Notes under the pieces: model-generated
Told to the model about the DNA's origin: nothing
What the model saw: only the letters and a program-made list of their open reading frames with translations
Databases searched by the model: none
Program-made: the position numbers and the translations under genes
NCBI GenBank assembly: GCA_947487765.1
Contig: CANKXO010000003.1
Span: forward strand, 310,001 to 374,000
DNA length: 64,000 bases
Source: an uncultured Pseudomonadales bacterium
GTDB lineage: Bacteria; Pseudomonadota; Gammaproteobacteria; Pseudomonadales; Cellvibrionaceae
Reading direction: 5' to 3'
In this document: in pieces, positions 36,938 to 46,107 of the stretch
How positions within the stretch are numbered: the first letter of the stretch is position 1
Layout of the letters: every line of letters begins with the position of its first letter

Positions 36938-39900
36938 ATGAATATTTCTAACTACTTTATTGATAGACCTATCTTTGCGTCTGTACTATCGATCTTAATC
37001 TTTATGGCCGGTGGTATTGCAATGTTCAAATTACCCATTGCGGAATACCCAGAGGTATCACCACCATCCATTGTTATCAGCGCACAATTCCCTGGCGCCA
37101 ACCCGGCAGTGATTGCAGAAACCGTAGCAACACCATTGGAAGAACAAATTAACGGCGTTGAAAATATGCTGTATATGAATTCTCTCGCCACCTCTGATGG
37201 CTCTATGCAATTACGGGTGACATTTGCCATAGGAACAGACCCCGATTTAGCTCAACAGTTAGTGCAAAACCGCGTTTCACAAGCGTTGCCTCGTCTACCC
37301 GATTTAACAAGGAATTTAGGCGTAACAGTCACAAAGAGCGCGCCCGACCTAACGATGGTTGTGCATTTACGCTCACCCAATAATACCTATGACATGTTGT
37401 ATCTGCGCAACTACGCCACATTAAATGTGCGCGATGAACTAGCAAAAATTGGGGGAGTTGGCCAAGTTCGCTTATTCGGTTCAGGTGATTATGCTATGCG
37501 AGTATGGCTGAACCCTGACCGCGTCGCAGAAAGAGACCTTAACGCTTCTGAAGTTGTTGCAGCGATACGTCGGCAAAATATTCAAGTAGCGGCCGGTGTT
37601 ATTGGTGGGCCGCCTTATGATGATACCGTACAGTTACAATTACCGGTAAATGTGAAAGGTCGTTTACAAAGTAAAGAGGAATTTGAAAATATTATTATAA
37701 AACGTGATAGCAATGGTGTTATTACACGCCTGTCTGATGTGGCGAAAGTTGAACTGGATGCACAAAGTTATGCATTGCGTTCTATGCTGAATAACCAACA
37801 GGCTGTCGCAGTACCTATTTTTGCTTCACCAGGTGCGAATGCGTTAAATATTTCAAAAGATGTTCGCAAAACAATGGAACGCCTGCGAGAAAGTATGCCG
37901 GATGATGTTGACTACTCCATTGTCTACGACCCCACTGTCTTTGTTAGCGATTCTATTAAAGCAGTAATCACGACCTTGTTTGAAGCAGTTGCGCTTGTCG
38001 TACTCGTTGTTATTATTTTCCTGCAAACATGGCGTGCATCTATTATTCCTTTACTCGCAGTTCCAGTTTCAATTATTGGTACCTTTGCCTTCATGTCTGC
38101 ATTTGGTTTTTCCATTAATGTTTTATCATTATTTGGGTTAATTCTAGCCATTGGCATTGTTGTTGATGATGCCATTGTTGTTGTCGAAAATGTTGAACGT
38201 AATGTTGAGCAAGGGAAAAACCCACGTGACGCAACGATTCAAGCAATGAAAGAAGTAACAGGGCCCATTGTTGCCACTTCTTTAGTACTGGCTGGCGTGT
38301 TCATTCCCATCGCCTTTGTCAGCGGACTCACAGGGCAGTTTTATCAGCAATTTGCACTAACCATTGCGATTGCAACATTTATATCGACATTTAATTCATT
38401 GACATTAAGCCCTGCAATGGCCGCCTTACTATTAAAGCCAAAGCATGAACAAAAAGATTGGCTAACAAAAACTATGGATTTTTTATTTGGTCGATTTTTT
38501 AAGGCATTTAACCGAAACTTCACAAAAAGCCAAGAAGGCTATGCGAAAAAAGTTGGCGTTTTCACTCGACGAAAAGCGTTTATGATGGGAATTTTTGCCA
38601 TACTGGTTGGCATTACGGCCTACAGCTTCCAGCTTGTCCCCAAAGGCTTTGTACCTGCTCAAGACAAAGGTTATCTCGTCAGTTTTGCACAACTACCTCC
38701 TGGGGCAACGCTAAAACGCACAGAAGAAGTGATGCGTAAAATGGCTGATATTGCACTAGAACAAGACGGCGTTGCTGGTGCGGTACAATTCCCAGGACTT
38801 TCTATTAACGGCTTTGTTAACGCACCAGCATCTGGCATTGTTTTTGTAACGCTGGATAACTTCGATGAGCGAACAACACCTGAACGTAATGGTTTTGCTA
38901 TCGCACAGGCTCTACAGGAAAAATTCAACAGTATTGATGAAGCCTTTATTGCCATTTTTCCTGCGCCACCTGTGCGTGGATTGGGTAATGTGGGCGGTTT
39001 TAAGCTACAAATACAGGACCGCAATGATCAAGGGTTTGAAGCGTTAGATAATGTAGTTAAGAAAGTACAAGAAAAGGCTAACGCAGACCCTGCTTTAGCG
39101 CGCGTTTTTTCAAATTATAATATTAGCTATCCACAATTATTTGCTAACGTCGATAGAACTAAAGCAGAACAATTAGGCATTCCTGTTGATGAGTTATTTC
39201 GTACTATGCAGATTTATCTTGGCTCAATGTACGTCAATGATTTTAATCAGTTTGGTCGAACGTATCAGGTTATTGCACAAGCCGACAAACCATTCCGCGC
39301 AGAGCCTTCTGATATTTTATCTTTACAAACACGTAACATAGAAGGACGAATGGTCCCATTAGGTTCAACCATAAGTGTAGAAGAAAGCTTCGGCCCTGAA
39401 ATAGCCTCTCGCTACAATGCATATCGTTCAGCAGACTTAAACGGCGATGCTGCACCGGGGTATTCATCTGGCCAAGCGCAAGATGCTATCACAAAAATCT
39501 TGAAAGAAACCTTGCCCCCCGGTATTGATTTTGAATGGACAGAGCTAACCTACCAGCAAATTTTATCAGGCAATACCGCTATATTTATTTTCCCGCTATG
39601 CCTATTTTTAGTCTTTCTAGTTTTAGCGGCTCAATACGAAAGCTTAACGTTACCGTTAGCCGTAATTTTAATCGTTCCCATGGCTATTTTATCTGCAATG
39701 TTAGGTTTATATATTTCAGGAGAAAACAATAATATTTTCACTCAAATTGCATTATTTGTACTTGCGGGACTTGCATCAAAAAATGCTATTTTGATCGTTG
39801 AATTTGCTCGCGAGTTAGAAAGACAAGGCAAAAGCATTATTGAGGCAGCCATCGAGTCGTCACGTTTACGACTGCGTCCTATTCTAATGACATCCATCGC

Positions 39901-40099
39901 TTTCATTATGGGAGTACTGCCGTTGGTTGTTAGCCAAGGTGCTGGAGCAGAAATGCGTCAGGCAATTGGTATTGCTGTTTTCTACGGAATGATAGGTGTT
40001 ACTGTTTTTGGGTTGATCTTCACCCCGGTTTTTTATGTACTACTACGCAAAATAGAAGAGTCATTAAAAGGGGATAAAGCACAGGAAACTATTGTATGA
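36938..40099 (+). CDS. RND (HAE1) multidrug efflux pump, inner-membrane subunit
   Basis: 1053 residues: short cytoplasmic start, membrane helix, large periplasmic loop, eleven further helices. Proton-relay residues are present: DDAIVVVENVERNVEQGK in TM4 (Asp-Asp) and a Lys in TM10 (ASKNAILIVEFARELERQGK). The pore-domain motifs FPGANPAVIAETVATPLEEQ and GVEN-MLYM match AcrB/MexB/MexF. It would drive proton-coupled export of amphiphilic drugs. Its stop overlaps the OMF start in ATGA. Ordinary length. Confidence 0.95.
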   Translation: MNISNYFIDRPIFASVLSILIFMAGGIAMFKLPIAEYPEVSPPSIVISAQFPGANPAVIAETVATPLEEQINGVENMLYMNSLATSDGSMQLRVTFAIGTDPDLAQQLVQNRVSQALPRLPDLTRNLGVTVTKSAPDLTMVVHLRSPNNTYDMLYLRNYATLNVRDELAKIGGVGQVRLFGSGDYAMRVWLNPDRVAERDLNASEVVAAIRRQNIQVAAGVIGGPPYDDTVQLQLPVNVKGRLQSKEEFENIIIKRDSNGVITRLSDVAKVELDAQSYALRSMLNNQQAVAVPIFASPGANALNISKDVRKTMERLRESMPDDVDYSIVYDPTVFVSDSIKAVITTLFEAVALVVLVVIIFLQTWRASIIPLLAVPVSIIGTFAFMSAFGFSINVLSLFGLILAIGIVVDDAIVVVENVERNVEQGKNPRDATIQAMKEVTGPIVATSLVLAGVFIPIAFVSGLTGQFYQQFALTIAIATFISTFNSLTLSPAMAALLLKPKHEQKDWLTKTMDFLFGRFFKAFNRNFTKSQEGYAKKVGVFTRRKAFMMGIFAILVGITAYSFQLVPKGFVPAQDKGYLVSFAQLPPGATLKRTEEVMRKMADIALEQDGVAGAVQFPGLSINGFVNAPASGIVFVTLDNFDERTTPERNGFAIAQALQEKFNSIDEAFIAIFPAPPVRGLGNVGGFKLQIQDRNDQGFEALDNVVKKVQEKANADPALARVFSNYNISYPQLFANVDRTKAEQLGIPVDELFRTMQIYLGSMYVNDFNQFGRTYQVIAQADKPFRAEPSDILSLQTRNIEGRMVPLGSTISVEESFGPEIASRYNAYRSADLNGDAAPGYSSGQAQDAITKILKETLPPGIDFEWTELTYQQILSGNTAIFIFPLCLFLVFLVLAAQYESLTLPLAVILIVPMAILSAMLGLYISGENNNIFTQIALFVLAGLASKNAILIVEFARELERQGKSIIEAAIESSRLRLRPILMTSIAFIMGVLPLVVSQGAGAEMRQAIGIAVFYGMIGVTVFGLIFTPVFYVLLRKIEESLKGDKAQETIV

Positions 40100-41436
40100 A
40101 GAATTTACTGATAATCGGTTTTGCATTTGCATTATCAGCATGCACTACCAGCAGTCTCCCTGATCCAGAGAGAATTAAAACATGGTCACCACAACCTGAA
40201 TACATTCAGATTGTGGATCCTCAGGATATAAAACAATGGTGGACACATTTCAATGACCCTACATTAGATCAGCTTATTGATCGTATGCTGGAAAATAGCC
40301 CCGATAGGGAAATTGCAAAAGCACGGATTGCAGAAGCAAGAGGAGTAAGACGAAGCACTCGCTCCATACTTTTTCCACAGATTGGAGCCAGCGCTGGTGC
40401 CAGCCGTGAAGATTTTGGCTTTGTAGGACCTGACGGCTTCTCGGATGCACGCTTTGATGTTTCATTTGAGCTTGACGTTTTTGGCCGCAATAAAAAGAAC
40501 TTAAGCGCTGCTGACGCACGTATTCTAGCACTCGAAAGCCAATATCACGATACAACCTTAAGTTTAATTGCTGAAGTTTCTCGTACTTATATCGACTATC
40601 GTGGTTTTACAAAACAAGCTCTTATTGCGAAAAAAAACCTAAATGCTCAACAAAAAACATTGAGCCTTATTCGCAATCAAAAGAACCTAGGTGAAGCAAC
40701 CCAGCTTGACGAAGAACGTGCTGAAAACCTGGTTAACACAACAACTTCTTCAATTCCTGAGTTCCAGCGCCTTGCTGATAATGCGAGCTTACGCTTAAGT
40801 ATATTGACAGGAGAGTTACCTGAGAACATTACCTCTATACTATCAACACCTGCTGAAATTCCTGGGTCGGATATAGAGCCAATACTCTTGTCATCCTCTC
40901 AAGTACTAACATTAAGGCCAGACATTCGAGCAGCATCAGCAAACTTGTCAGCCAACACATCATTAGCTCAAGCGGCAACAACAGAGTTATGGCCAACCTT
41001 TACACTAAGTGGTTTTTTTGGTGCAACTGAAGGTGCTTTTTCGTCAGCAAAAGTATGGAATTTAGGACTTGGCGCTGCGGTTAATTTAATCGACTTTGGC
41101 AGAATTGAGGGCCGCATTAATGCAGCAAAAGCCAGAGAAAAAATTGCTTATGAACAATACCGTCGCACCATTCTTGACGCTATCACAGAGGTAGAGACAG
41201 CATTGAGCGATTACACTTATATCGATAGACAGAGACTGTCACTTAAAAAGGCGTATGACAATGCAGATACTGCATTAAATTTATCGCAAAGTTTATACCG
41301 CGAAGGTGAAATATCATTCTTAGATGTGCTAGATGCACAACGTACAGTGAATTCGGCTGATTCTGCATTAGTGGGCTTAGAAGTTGCCCAAGCTGAGAGT
41401 TTGATCCGGCTGTATAAATCGCTAGGTGTTTATTAG
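40096..41436 (+). CDS. Outer-membrane efflux channel, NodT/OprM-type lipoprotein
   Basis: 446 residues; lipoprotein signal with lipobox LSAC (Cys16), then two TolC-type repeats with long coiled helices. Conserved positions include QWWTHFNDPTLDQLIDRMLE, SFELDVFGRNKKNLSAADAR and FDVS-ELDV, and NLIDFGRIEGRINAAKAREK. Forms the trimeric tunnel of the tripartite pump. Its ATG overlaps the pump stop by 4 bases, so it is co-translated. Confidence 0.92.
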   Translation: MKNLLIIGFAFALSACTTSSLPDPERIKTWSPQPEYIQIVDPQDIKQWWTHFNDPTLDQLIDRMLENSPDREIAKARIAEARGVRRSTRSILFPQIGASAGASREDFGFVGPDGFSDARFDVSFELDVFGRNKKNLSAADARILALESQYHDTTLSLIAEVSRTYIDYRGFTKQALIAKKNLNAQQKTLSLIRNQKNLGEATQLDEERAENLVNTTTSSIPEFQRLADNASLRLSILTGELPENITSILSTPAEIPGSDIEPILLSSSQVLTLRPDIRAASANLSANTSLAQAATTELWPTFTLSGFFGATEGAFSSAKVWNLGLGAAVNLIDFGRIEGRINAAKAREKIAYEQYRRTILDAITEVETALSDYTYIDRQRLSLKKAYDNADTALNLSQSLYREGEISFLDVLDAQRTVNSADSALVGLEVAQAESLIRLYKSLGVY

Positions 41437-41479
41437 GGCTTTTTACTTTATCTTAATTAAGAATTTTTTCTCTTATCGA

Positions 41480-41516
41480 GTCTAAATATCTACGCCTGAT
41501 ATCAGGATATTTAGAC
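41480..41516. terminator. Long inverted repeat between convergent OMF and oxidoreductase genes
   Basis: GTCTAAATATC (41480-41490) and GATATTTAGAC (41506-41516) form an 11-bp perfect stem; the loop contains another palindrome, CCTGATATCAGG. No T run follows on either strand, so termination is likely but not proven; it lies just before the stop of the minus-strand gene. Confidence 0.45.
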
Positions 41517-41518
41517 CA

Positions 41519-42613
41519 CTATGCCTTATCTTTCTCAGGTACAAGTACTAACTTACCCGTATGTTTTTTTGATAAAAAGTCTTCTTGTGCTTTAACAATA
41601 TCACTCAGTGGATACGACCGGGCAACAACAGGACGAATTTCATTGCGCTCAATATAGCCAATAAGATTTTCAAAAATGACATCCCTTTGATAAGTTGAAC
41701 CCAACAGAGTTAAATCTTTGAGGTATAAAGTTCTTACATCCAGCTCAACGATTGGCCCTGCAATTGCTCCTGCTGTTACATAGCGCCCACCTCGCTTTAA
41801 AACATCTAATAACACGGGCCAACTTGGACCTGCTACTATATCGATAACAATATCTACCGACTCCCGACCCAATATATCAAGCAAGTCATCATTGCGGTCA
41901 ATTACCTGATCGGCTCCTAGCGCTAACACTTCATCTATCTTTGCCCGACTCGACAGGGCAATCACTTTTGCATTGCGACGCTTAGCCAACTGCACCGCTG
42001 CAGATCCAACACCACCAGATGCTCCTGTAATAAGCACCGTCTCTGCTTTAACATTAGCACGATGCAACATACCTTCTGCTGTTGAATAAGCACAGGGAAT
42101 GGAAGCCAGTTCAACATCGCTCCAATCACTATCAACTCGGAGAGAATGATGAGAAGCTACCGTCATATATTGTGCAAAAGCACCATTAATCTCCGAACCT
42201 AAGGTGAGACACTTAAATGAATTCTCACTATTTTCAGCAGCCTGCATAGTACGTACGAGCACACGCTCACCAATACGGTCACTATCGACTCCCTCTCCTA
42301 CAGCAACGATGTAACCGCAACAGTCAGCTCCTTGAATAATAGGAAAGGTCAACTTGCCTGACCAACCACCATCATCGTCAGCAGCGCTATTAAAGCCCTC
42401 TGCACCTCCGTCATTCGTTGCCGTTACCACACTCTTTGAATACCAGGCTGTACGAGTATTGATATCAGTATTATTGATGCCTGAAGCCCCGACACGAATC
42501 AATACTTCATTTACAAGAGGTTGAGGAACAGGTATATCATGAGAGAACTGTAACTTTTCAAGCCCACCATGCCCGGTAAGATAAACTCCTTGCATTTTTT
42601 CAGGAATAGTCAT
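41519..42613 (-). CDS. Medium-chain dehydrogenase, quinone-oxidoreductase-like
   Basis: 364 residues of the MDR superfamily: GHGGLEKLQFSHDIPVPQPL at the start, IIQGADCCGYIVAVGEGVD in the catalytic domain, and a Rossmann motif ITGASGGVGSAAVQLAKRR. No structural-zinc Cys cluster is visible and the catalytic-zinc ligands are not obvious, which favours a zinc-free quinone/enone reductase over an alcohol dehydrogenase. Convergent with the RND operon; a role in handling electrophiles is possible but unproven. Confidence 0.82.
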   Translation of the reverse strand: MTIPEKMQGVYLTGHGGLEKLQFSHDIPVPQPLVNEVLIRVGASGINNTDINTRTAWYSKSVVTATNDGGAEGFNSAADDDGGWSGKLTFPIIQGADCCGYIVAVGEGVDSDRIGERVLVRTMQAAENSENSFKCLTLGSEINGAFAQYMTVASHHSLRVDSDWSDVELASIPCAYSTAEGMLHRANVKAETVLITGASGGVGSAAVQLAKRRNAKVIALSSRAKIDEVLALGADQVIDRNDDLLDILGRESVDIVIDIVAGPSWPVLLDVLKRGGRYVTAGAIAGPIVELDVRTLYLKDLTLLGSTYQRDVIFENLIGYIERNEIRPVVARSYPLSDIVKAQEDFLSKKHTGKLVLVPEKDKA

Positions 42614-42683
42614 TTAACAACCTTTAAGTGATAACACATTTTTAGAAAAATAAATCATTTATCATGTATACAGTTCCTACCAT

Positions 42684-44270
42684 TTAAACATCCTGACTTT
42701 TCAATAAACTCTCAAATTCTTCAACAGTCAAAGGCATACTAAACAAAAAACCCTGAGCAGCATCACACCCCCAGGCTTTTAAATAGTCCAGCTGCTCATT
42801 ATTCTCTATACCTTCTGCTGTAATTTTTAAATTAAGGTTTTTAGCCAAAGAAATAATAGCATTAGCAATAGCAACATCTTCTTTGCTTTGAGGAATATTA
42901 TTAATAAAACTTTTATCGATTTTCAATCGATCGAGCTTAAGTCTTTTTAAATAACCAATAGAAGAATATCCTGTACCAAAATCATCAACGGCAATAGAAA
43001 GTCCAATATCGCTCAACGCAATCAATGCATCGACAGATTTCTCCGCATCTGACATTATCATAGATTCAGTTAGCTCAAGCTCCAAAAACTGAGCAGACAC
43101 ACCCGTTTCTTCTAACACGGAATTAACATCATTAACAAATTGATCTGCATTCAATTGACGAGCAGACATATTGATAGAAAGTGCAATATCATTCAGGCCA
43201 GCATCTTGCCATTTTTTTAACTGCAAGCAACCTTCCATCAGCACCCAATGGCCGATACTCACTATCAAACCCGTTTCTTCAGCAACAGGAATAAAATCGT
43301 CTGGAGACACTTCGCCTAACACATTATTATTCCATCGTATCAATGCTTCAGCACCTATAACTCTATCTTTATCAAGACCAATTATTGGTTGATATTTTAA
43401 AGAAAGCTCATCATTACTGATCGCCTGATGTAAATACGCCCTTATGATTGATTTCTGTTTAGCCGATTGATCGATTTCTATTGAAAAAAACTGAAACCTG
43501 TTTTTTCCTTCTCTCTTAGCATGATACATAGCTGCATCTGCATTTTTTATTAGGCCTTCAGCCGACTCTCCATCTCCAGGGTAAAGCGCAATACCCACAC
43601 TGACACTAGCATGAATTTCCTTTTCATCAATTAAAAAAGCATCCTTCATTACTCTAATCATTCGCTCAGCTAAAGCCCAAATCCAATCCTCATTAATTGG
43701 AGCTTTAGCAACAACGATAAATTCATCACCAGAAATTCTCGCAAGAGTATCCCCGGTACGAAGGCAGGAAGTTAATCGCTTAGATATATTAATAAGCAGC
43801 TTGTCACCAACGTGATGACCAAAACTGTCATTTACCTGTTTAAAATTATCCAAGTCAACAAATAATACAGCTGCAATAGAGCCACTTCGACTTGCATCAA
43901 CAATAACATTATTCAGACGATCGATAAATAAATCTCTATTCGGCAAACCTGTTAGTCCGTCATAGAAAGCCATTCTCTTAATTTTATTTTCTGCATCAAT
44001 TCTTAGTATGTTTTCAAGCTTTAAATACTTAGCATTCCTAACAAGAATAAAAACCAACGCAACAGAGGAAATCATAAACAATGAAAAAAACTCATCCACT
44101 TCCCAGTCTTCATGATTACGACTAAATTCATGCATCTGCTCGAAAATATCATGCTCTACAGAGAATAAAAAAATAACAATAGAAATGACAACTATAAATA
44201 CTACTTCCCAGTAAAATATGGACTTTTTTTTAATATTTTTTTTAATTGCAAAAAGCAATTTATCCAGCAT
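42684..44270 (-). CDS. GGDEF-EAL c-di-GMP signalling protein with two membrane helices
   Basis: 528 residues. Two N-terminal membrane helices (about 20-40 and 62-79) with a short periplasmic loop, a GGDEF domain (FVDLDNFKQVNDSFGHHVGD and SGDEF in place of GGDEF at about residue 178), then an EAL domain with intact catalytic motifs: AEALIRWNN, SINMSARQL, LELELTESMI, AVDDFGTGYSSIGYL, KIDKSFI and ITAEGIENNEQ. Phosphodiesterase activity is likely; the SGDEF form may retain some cyclase activity. Upstream gap of 464 bases; single gene. Confidence 0.9.
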   Translation of the reverse strand: MLDKLLFAIKKNIKKKSIFYWEVVFIVVISIVIFLFSVEHDIFEQMHEFSRNHEDWEVDEFFSLFMISSVALVFILVRNAKYLKLENILRIDAENKIKRMAFYDGLTGLPNRDLFIDRLNNVIVDASRSGSIAAVLFVDLDNFKQVNDSFGHHVGDKLLINISKRLTSCLRTGDTLARISGDEFIVVAKAPINEDWIWALAERMIRVMKDAFLIDEKEIHASVSVGIALYPGDGESAEGLIKNADAAMYHAKREGKNRFQFFSIEIDQSAKQKSIIRAYLHQAISNDELSLKYQPIIGLDKDRVIGAEALIRWNNNVLGEVSPDDFIPVAEETGLIVSIGHWVLMEGCLQLKKWQDAGLNDIALSINMSARQLNADQFVNDVNSVLEETGVSAQFLELELTESMIMSDAEKSVDALIALSDIGLSIAVDDFGTGYSSIGYLKRLKLDRLKIDKSFINNIPQSKEDVAIANAIISLAKNLNLKITAEGIENNEQLDYLKAWGCDAAQGFLFSMPLTVEEFESLLKSQDV

Positions 44271-44734
44271 GACAAAAATTCACAAAATTTCGATGAAAGG
44301 GCTGGGCTCAAAAGTAAAGTTTATTAACTTACTACCAGCTATTTATAGTCTATTGCATAGCTGAAGTACGTGAAAATCACTCAAATGGACTGATTCTTTA
44401 GAATAAAATTTTTATATGTAGAGAGCCATAAATAAGGGTAGTCACTGTTAGCACAGAGAGCAAATAGACAAAGGTATTATTTATTATGCTAAGGCCAGAG
44501 GTTACCTTCCTTGTCTCGGAATCAACTGATACACGATAAATGTATTACCATTCGTCATATCAGAACTATTTTTTATATCAAAGATAAAGCTCTTATTTCC
44601 CTAGAAAGGCAAAATATGGAATCGGTTTATTTATTTTACACACTGTTGCACTTATAATACTCGCCACGTTATTGAGTACCCACATCAACGTTGGGTTTAT
44701 CTATGTTTCAAACGCCTTTTTACAGGAAGATACT
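44271..44734. other. Intergenic region between GGDEF-EAL gene and ppiC
   Basis: 464 bases, AT-rich, containing the divergent promoters of the flanking genes. I saw no repeat, palindrome or coding frame with a believable ribosome-binding site other than the AGGAAGATACT before ppiC. Confidence 0.5.
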
Positions 44735-45016
44735 ATGCCTAGAGCAAGCGCACGTCATATTTTGGTTGATACAGAAGCACAATGCTTAGCACTAAAAGAA
44801 GAAATTCAAAATGGTGCGGACTTCACAGAAATAGCCAAACAACATTCTAATTGCCCTTCAGGTTCCAACGGTGGAGAGTTAGGCGAATTCAGTCAAGGCC
44901 AAATGGTGCCTGAGTTTGACAAAGTGGTTTTTAATGACGAACTTAATACCGTTCATGGGCCAGTACAAACTCAATTTGGTTATCACCTATTAGAAGTCAC
45001 CAGCCGCTCCGAATAG
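44735..45016 (+). CDS. ppiC: PpiC parvulin peptidyl-prolyl cis-trans isomerase
   Basis: 93 residues from ATG 44735, which has ACAGGAAG 7 bases upstream; an in-frame ATG 63 bases earlier would add an implausible leader. The single parvulin domain is complete: ASARHILVDTEAQCLALKEE, GADFTEIAKQHSNCPSG, GGELGEFSQGQMVPEFDKVV and TQFGYHLLEVTSR. Same length as E. coli PpiC. Cytoplasmic folding enzyme. A good terminator follows, then the HopJ-family gene. Confidence 0.95.
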   Translation: MPRASARHILVDTEAQCLALKEEIQNGADFTEIAKQHSNCPSGSNGGELGEFSQGQMVPEFDKVVFNDELNTVHGPVQTQFGYHLLEVTSRSE

Positions 45017-45043
45017 AATATAGGAATAACACAGCCTCCAAAC

Positions 45044-45072
45044 AAGATTATCGAAAGGTAATCTTTTTTTTT
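45044..45072 (+). terminator. Intrinsic terminator of ppiC
   Basis: AAGATTA (45044-45050), loop TCGAAAGG, TAATCTT (45059-45065), continuing into nine T residues (45064-45072). Confidence 0.88.
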
Positions 45073-45096
45073 ATATTAATTGCCTCTGAAAATACT

Positions 45097-45444
45097 ATGA
45101 ACATAGAAAAACTACATACACAGCTAAAAAACAACCCATCGGCTATCGAATTTTCGGATATTATGAACCTTATTGATAAGCTTTATACCTATACTCCAAC
45201 AAAATTTACTAATGGGCCCAAAGTAATTAATGAAGCTGGAACAAATGAAGGTTCGTGTCGAATTTTTGCCTTTGCCCAAGACCAACAACTCACAGAAGAG
45301 CAAGCATTACATTGCTTTGGAACATATTACCGTCATGACGTGCTGGAAAACCCGGAAGGGAATGACCATGCAAATATTCGCAGCTTTATGCAACATGGCT
45401 GGAAAGGAATTCACTTTGAACAAAAAGCACTTATCAAAAAGTAG
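45097..45444 (+). CDS. HopJ type III effector family protein (PF08888-like)
   Basis: 115 residues with the family pattern: NPSAIEFSDIMNLIDKLYTY, YTPTKFTNGPKVINEAGTNE, GSCRIFAFAQDQQLTEEQAL, HCFGTYYRHDVLENPEG and an FMQHGWKGIHFE end. The family is widespread in non-pathogenic gammaproteobacteria despite the Pseudomonas-effector name, and no type III secretion genes are here, so a housekeeping role is more likely. Function unknown. Confidence 0.9.
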   Translation: MNIEKLHTQLKNNPSAIEFSDIMNLIDKLYTYTPTKFTNGPKVINEAGTNEGSCRIFAFAQDQQLTEEQALHCFGTYYRHDVLENPEGNDHANIRSFMQHGWKGIHFEQKALIKK

Positions 45445-45489
45445 CTATAGTCTTATTTCTTAACGTTTTGCAGGTAGCACAATCAATAC

Positions 45490-45903
45490 CTATTGATCGA
45501 CATCGTCCACATCTGCTTGACCCGAAATTCGGCGGCGGATGTGAGACCATGACATACCAATAGCTAAAACGGCAGCAAAGACCACCAAAATAATGTAAAC
45601 AAACAACTGACTCGCAACACTGATTAAATTAACATCAACGGCCAGCCACACAAAACAACCAAAAAGCGCTACAACCAATATAATCCCGAACGCTCCCAGC
45701 GACCGAAATGTTGCACGCAAGAAAACTACCCAACCGATTAATATTCCGATGCCAACTAATATCAGCAAAGGCAAGCTGGTATCTCCACGGTTAACAACCC
45801 AATGATAATATGACGCTCCTGACGGGTTAAATGTCGAGAAAACCAGCACTAAAGCTACGATAAAACGAATAAACACACCAGATAATTTAAAATTGGAAAC
45901 CAT
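45490..45903 (-). CDS. DUF6524-like small membrane protein
   Basis: 137 residues from ATG 45903 (GGGGGATGT precedes it; an upstream in-frame ATG at 45972 is less likely). Four hydrophobic helices: GVFIRFIVALVLVFSTFNPSG, PLLILVGIGILIGWVVFLRA, FGIILVVALFGCFVWLAVDV and QLFVYIILVVFAAVLAIGMS, then a basic and acidic tail. The NPSG-YYHW stretch after the first helix is distinctive. No function known. Confidence 0.8.
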   Translation of the reverse strand: MVSNFKLSGVFIRFIVALVLVFSTFNPSGASYYHWVVNRGDTSLPLLILVGIGILIGWVVFLRATFRSLGAFGIILVVALFGCFVWLAVDVNLISVASQLFVYIILVVFAAVLAIGMSWSHIRRRISGQADVDDVDQ

Positions 45904-46107
45904 ACATCCCCCGTTATTATGGCGCAAAGTTTGGCAGTTTTTATCTGTTGAATCAATTACCTGAGTCAGCAAGGCATCACAGAAATAAAGTATCAGAACT
46001 ATTTATCAAAACACTGGCTCATCACAATATCGATTTTTCAGGTATATCTCGACAAAGTATTCACTGTACACTGTACGATTATCATATGAATCAATGATCG
46101 ACATAGC

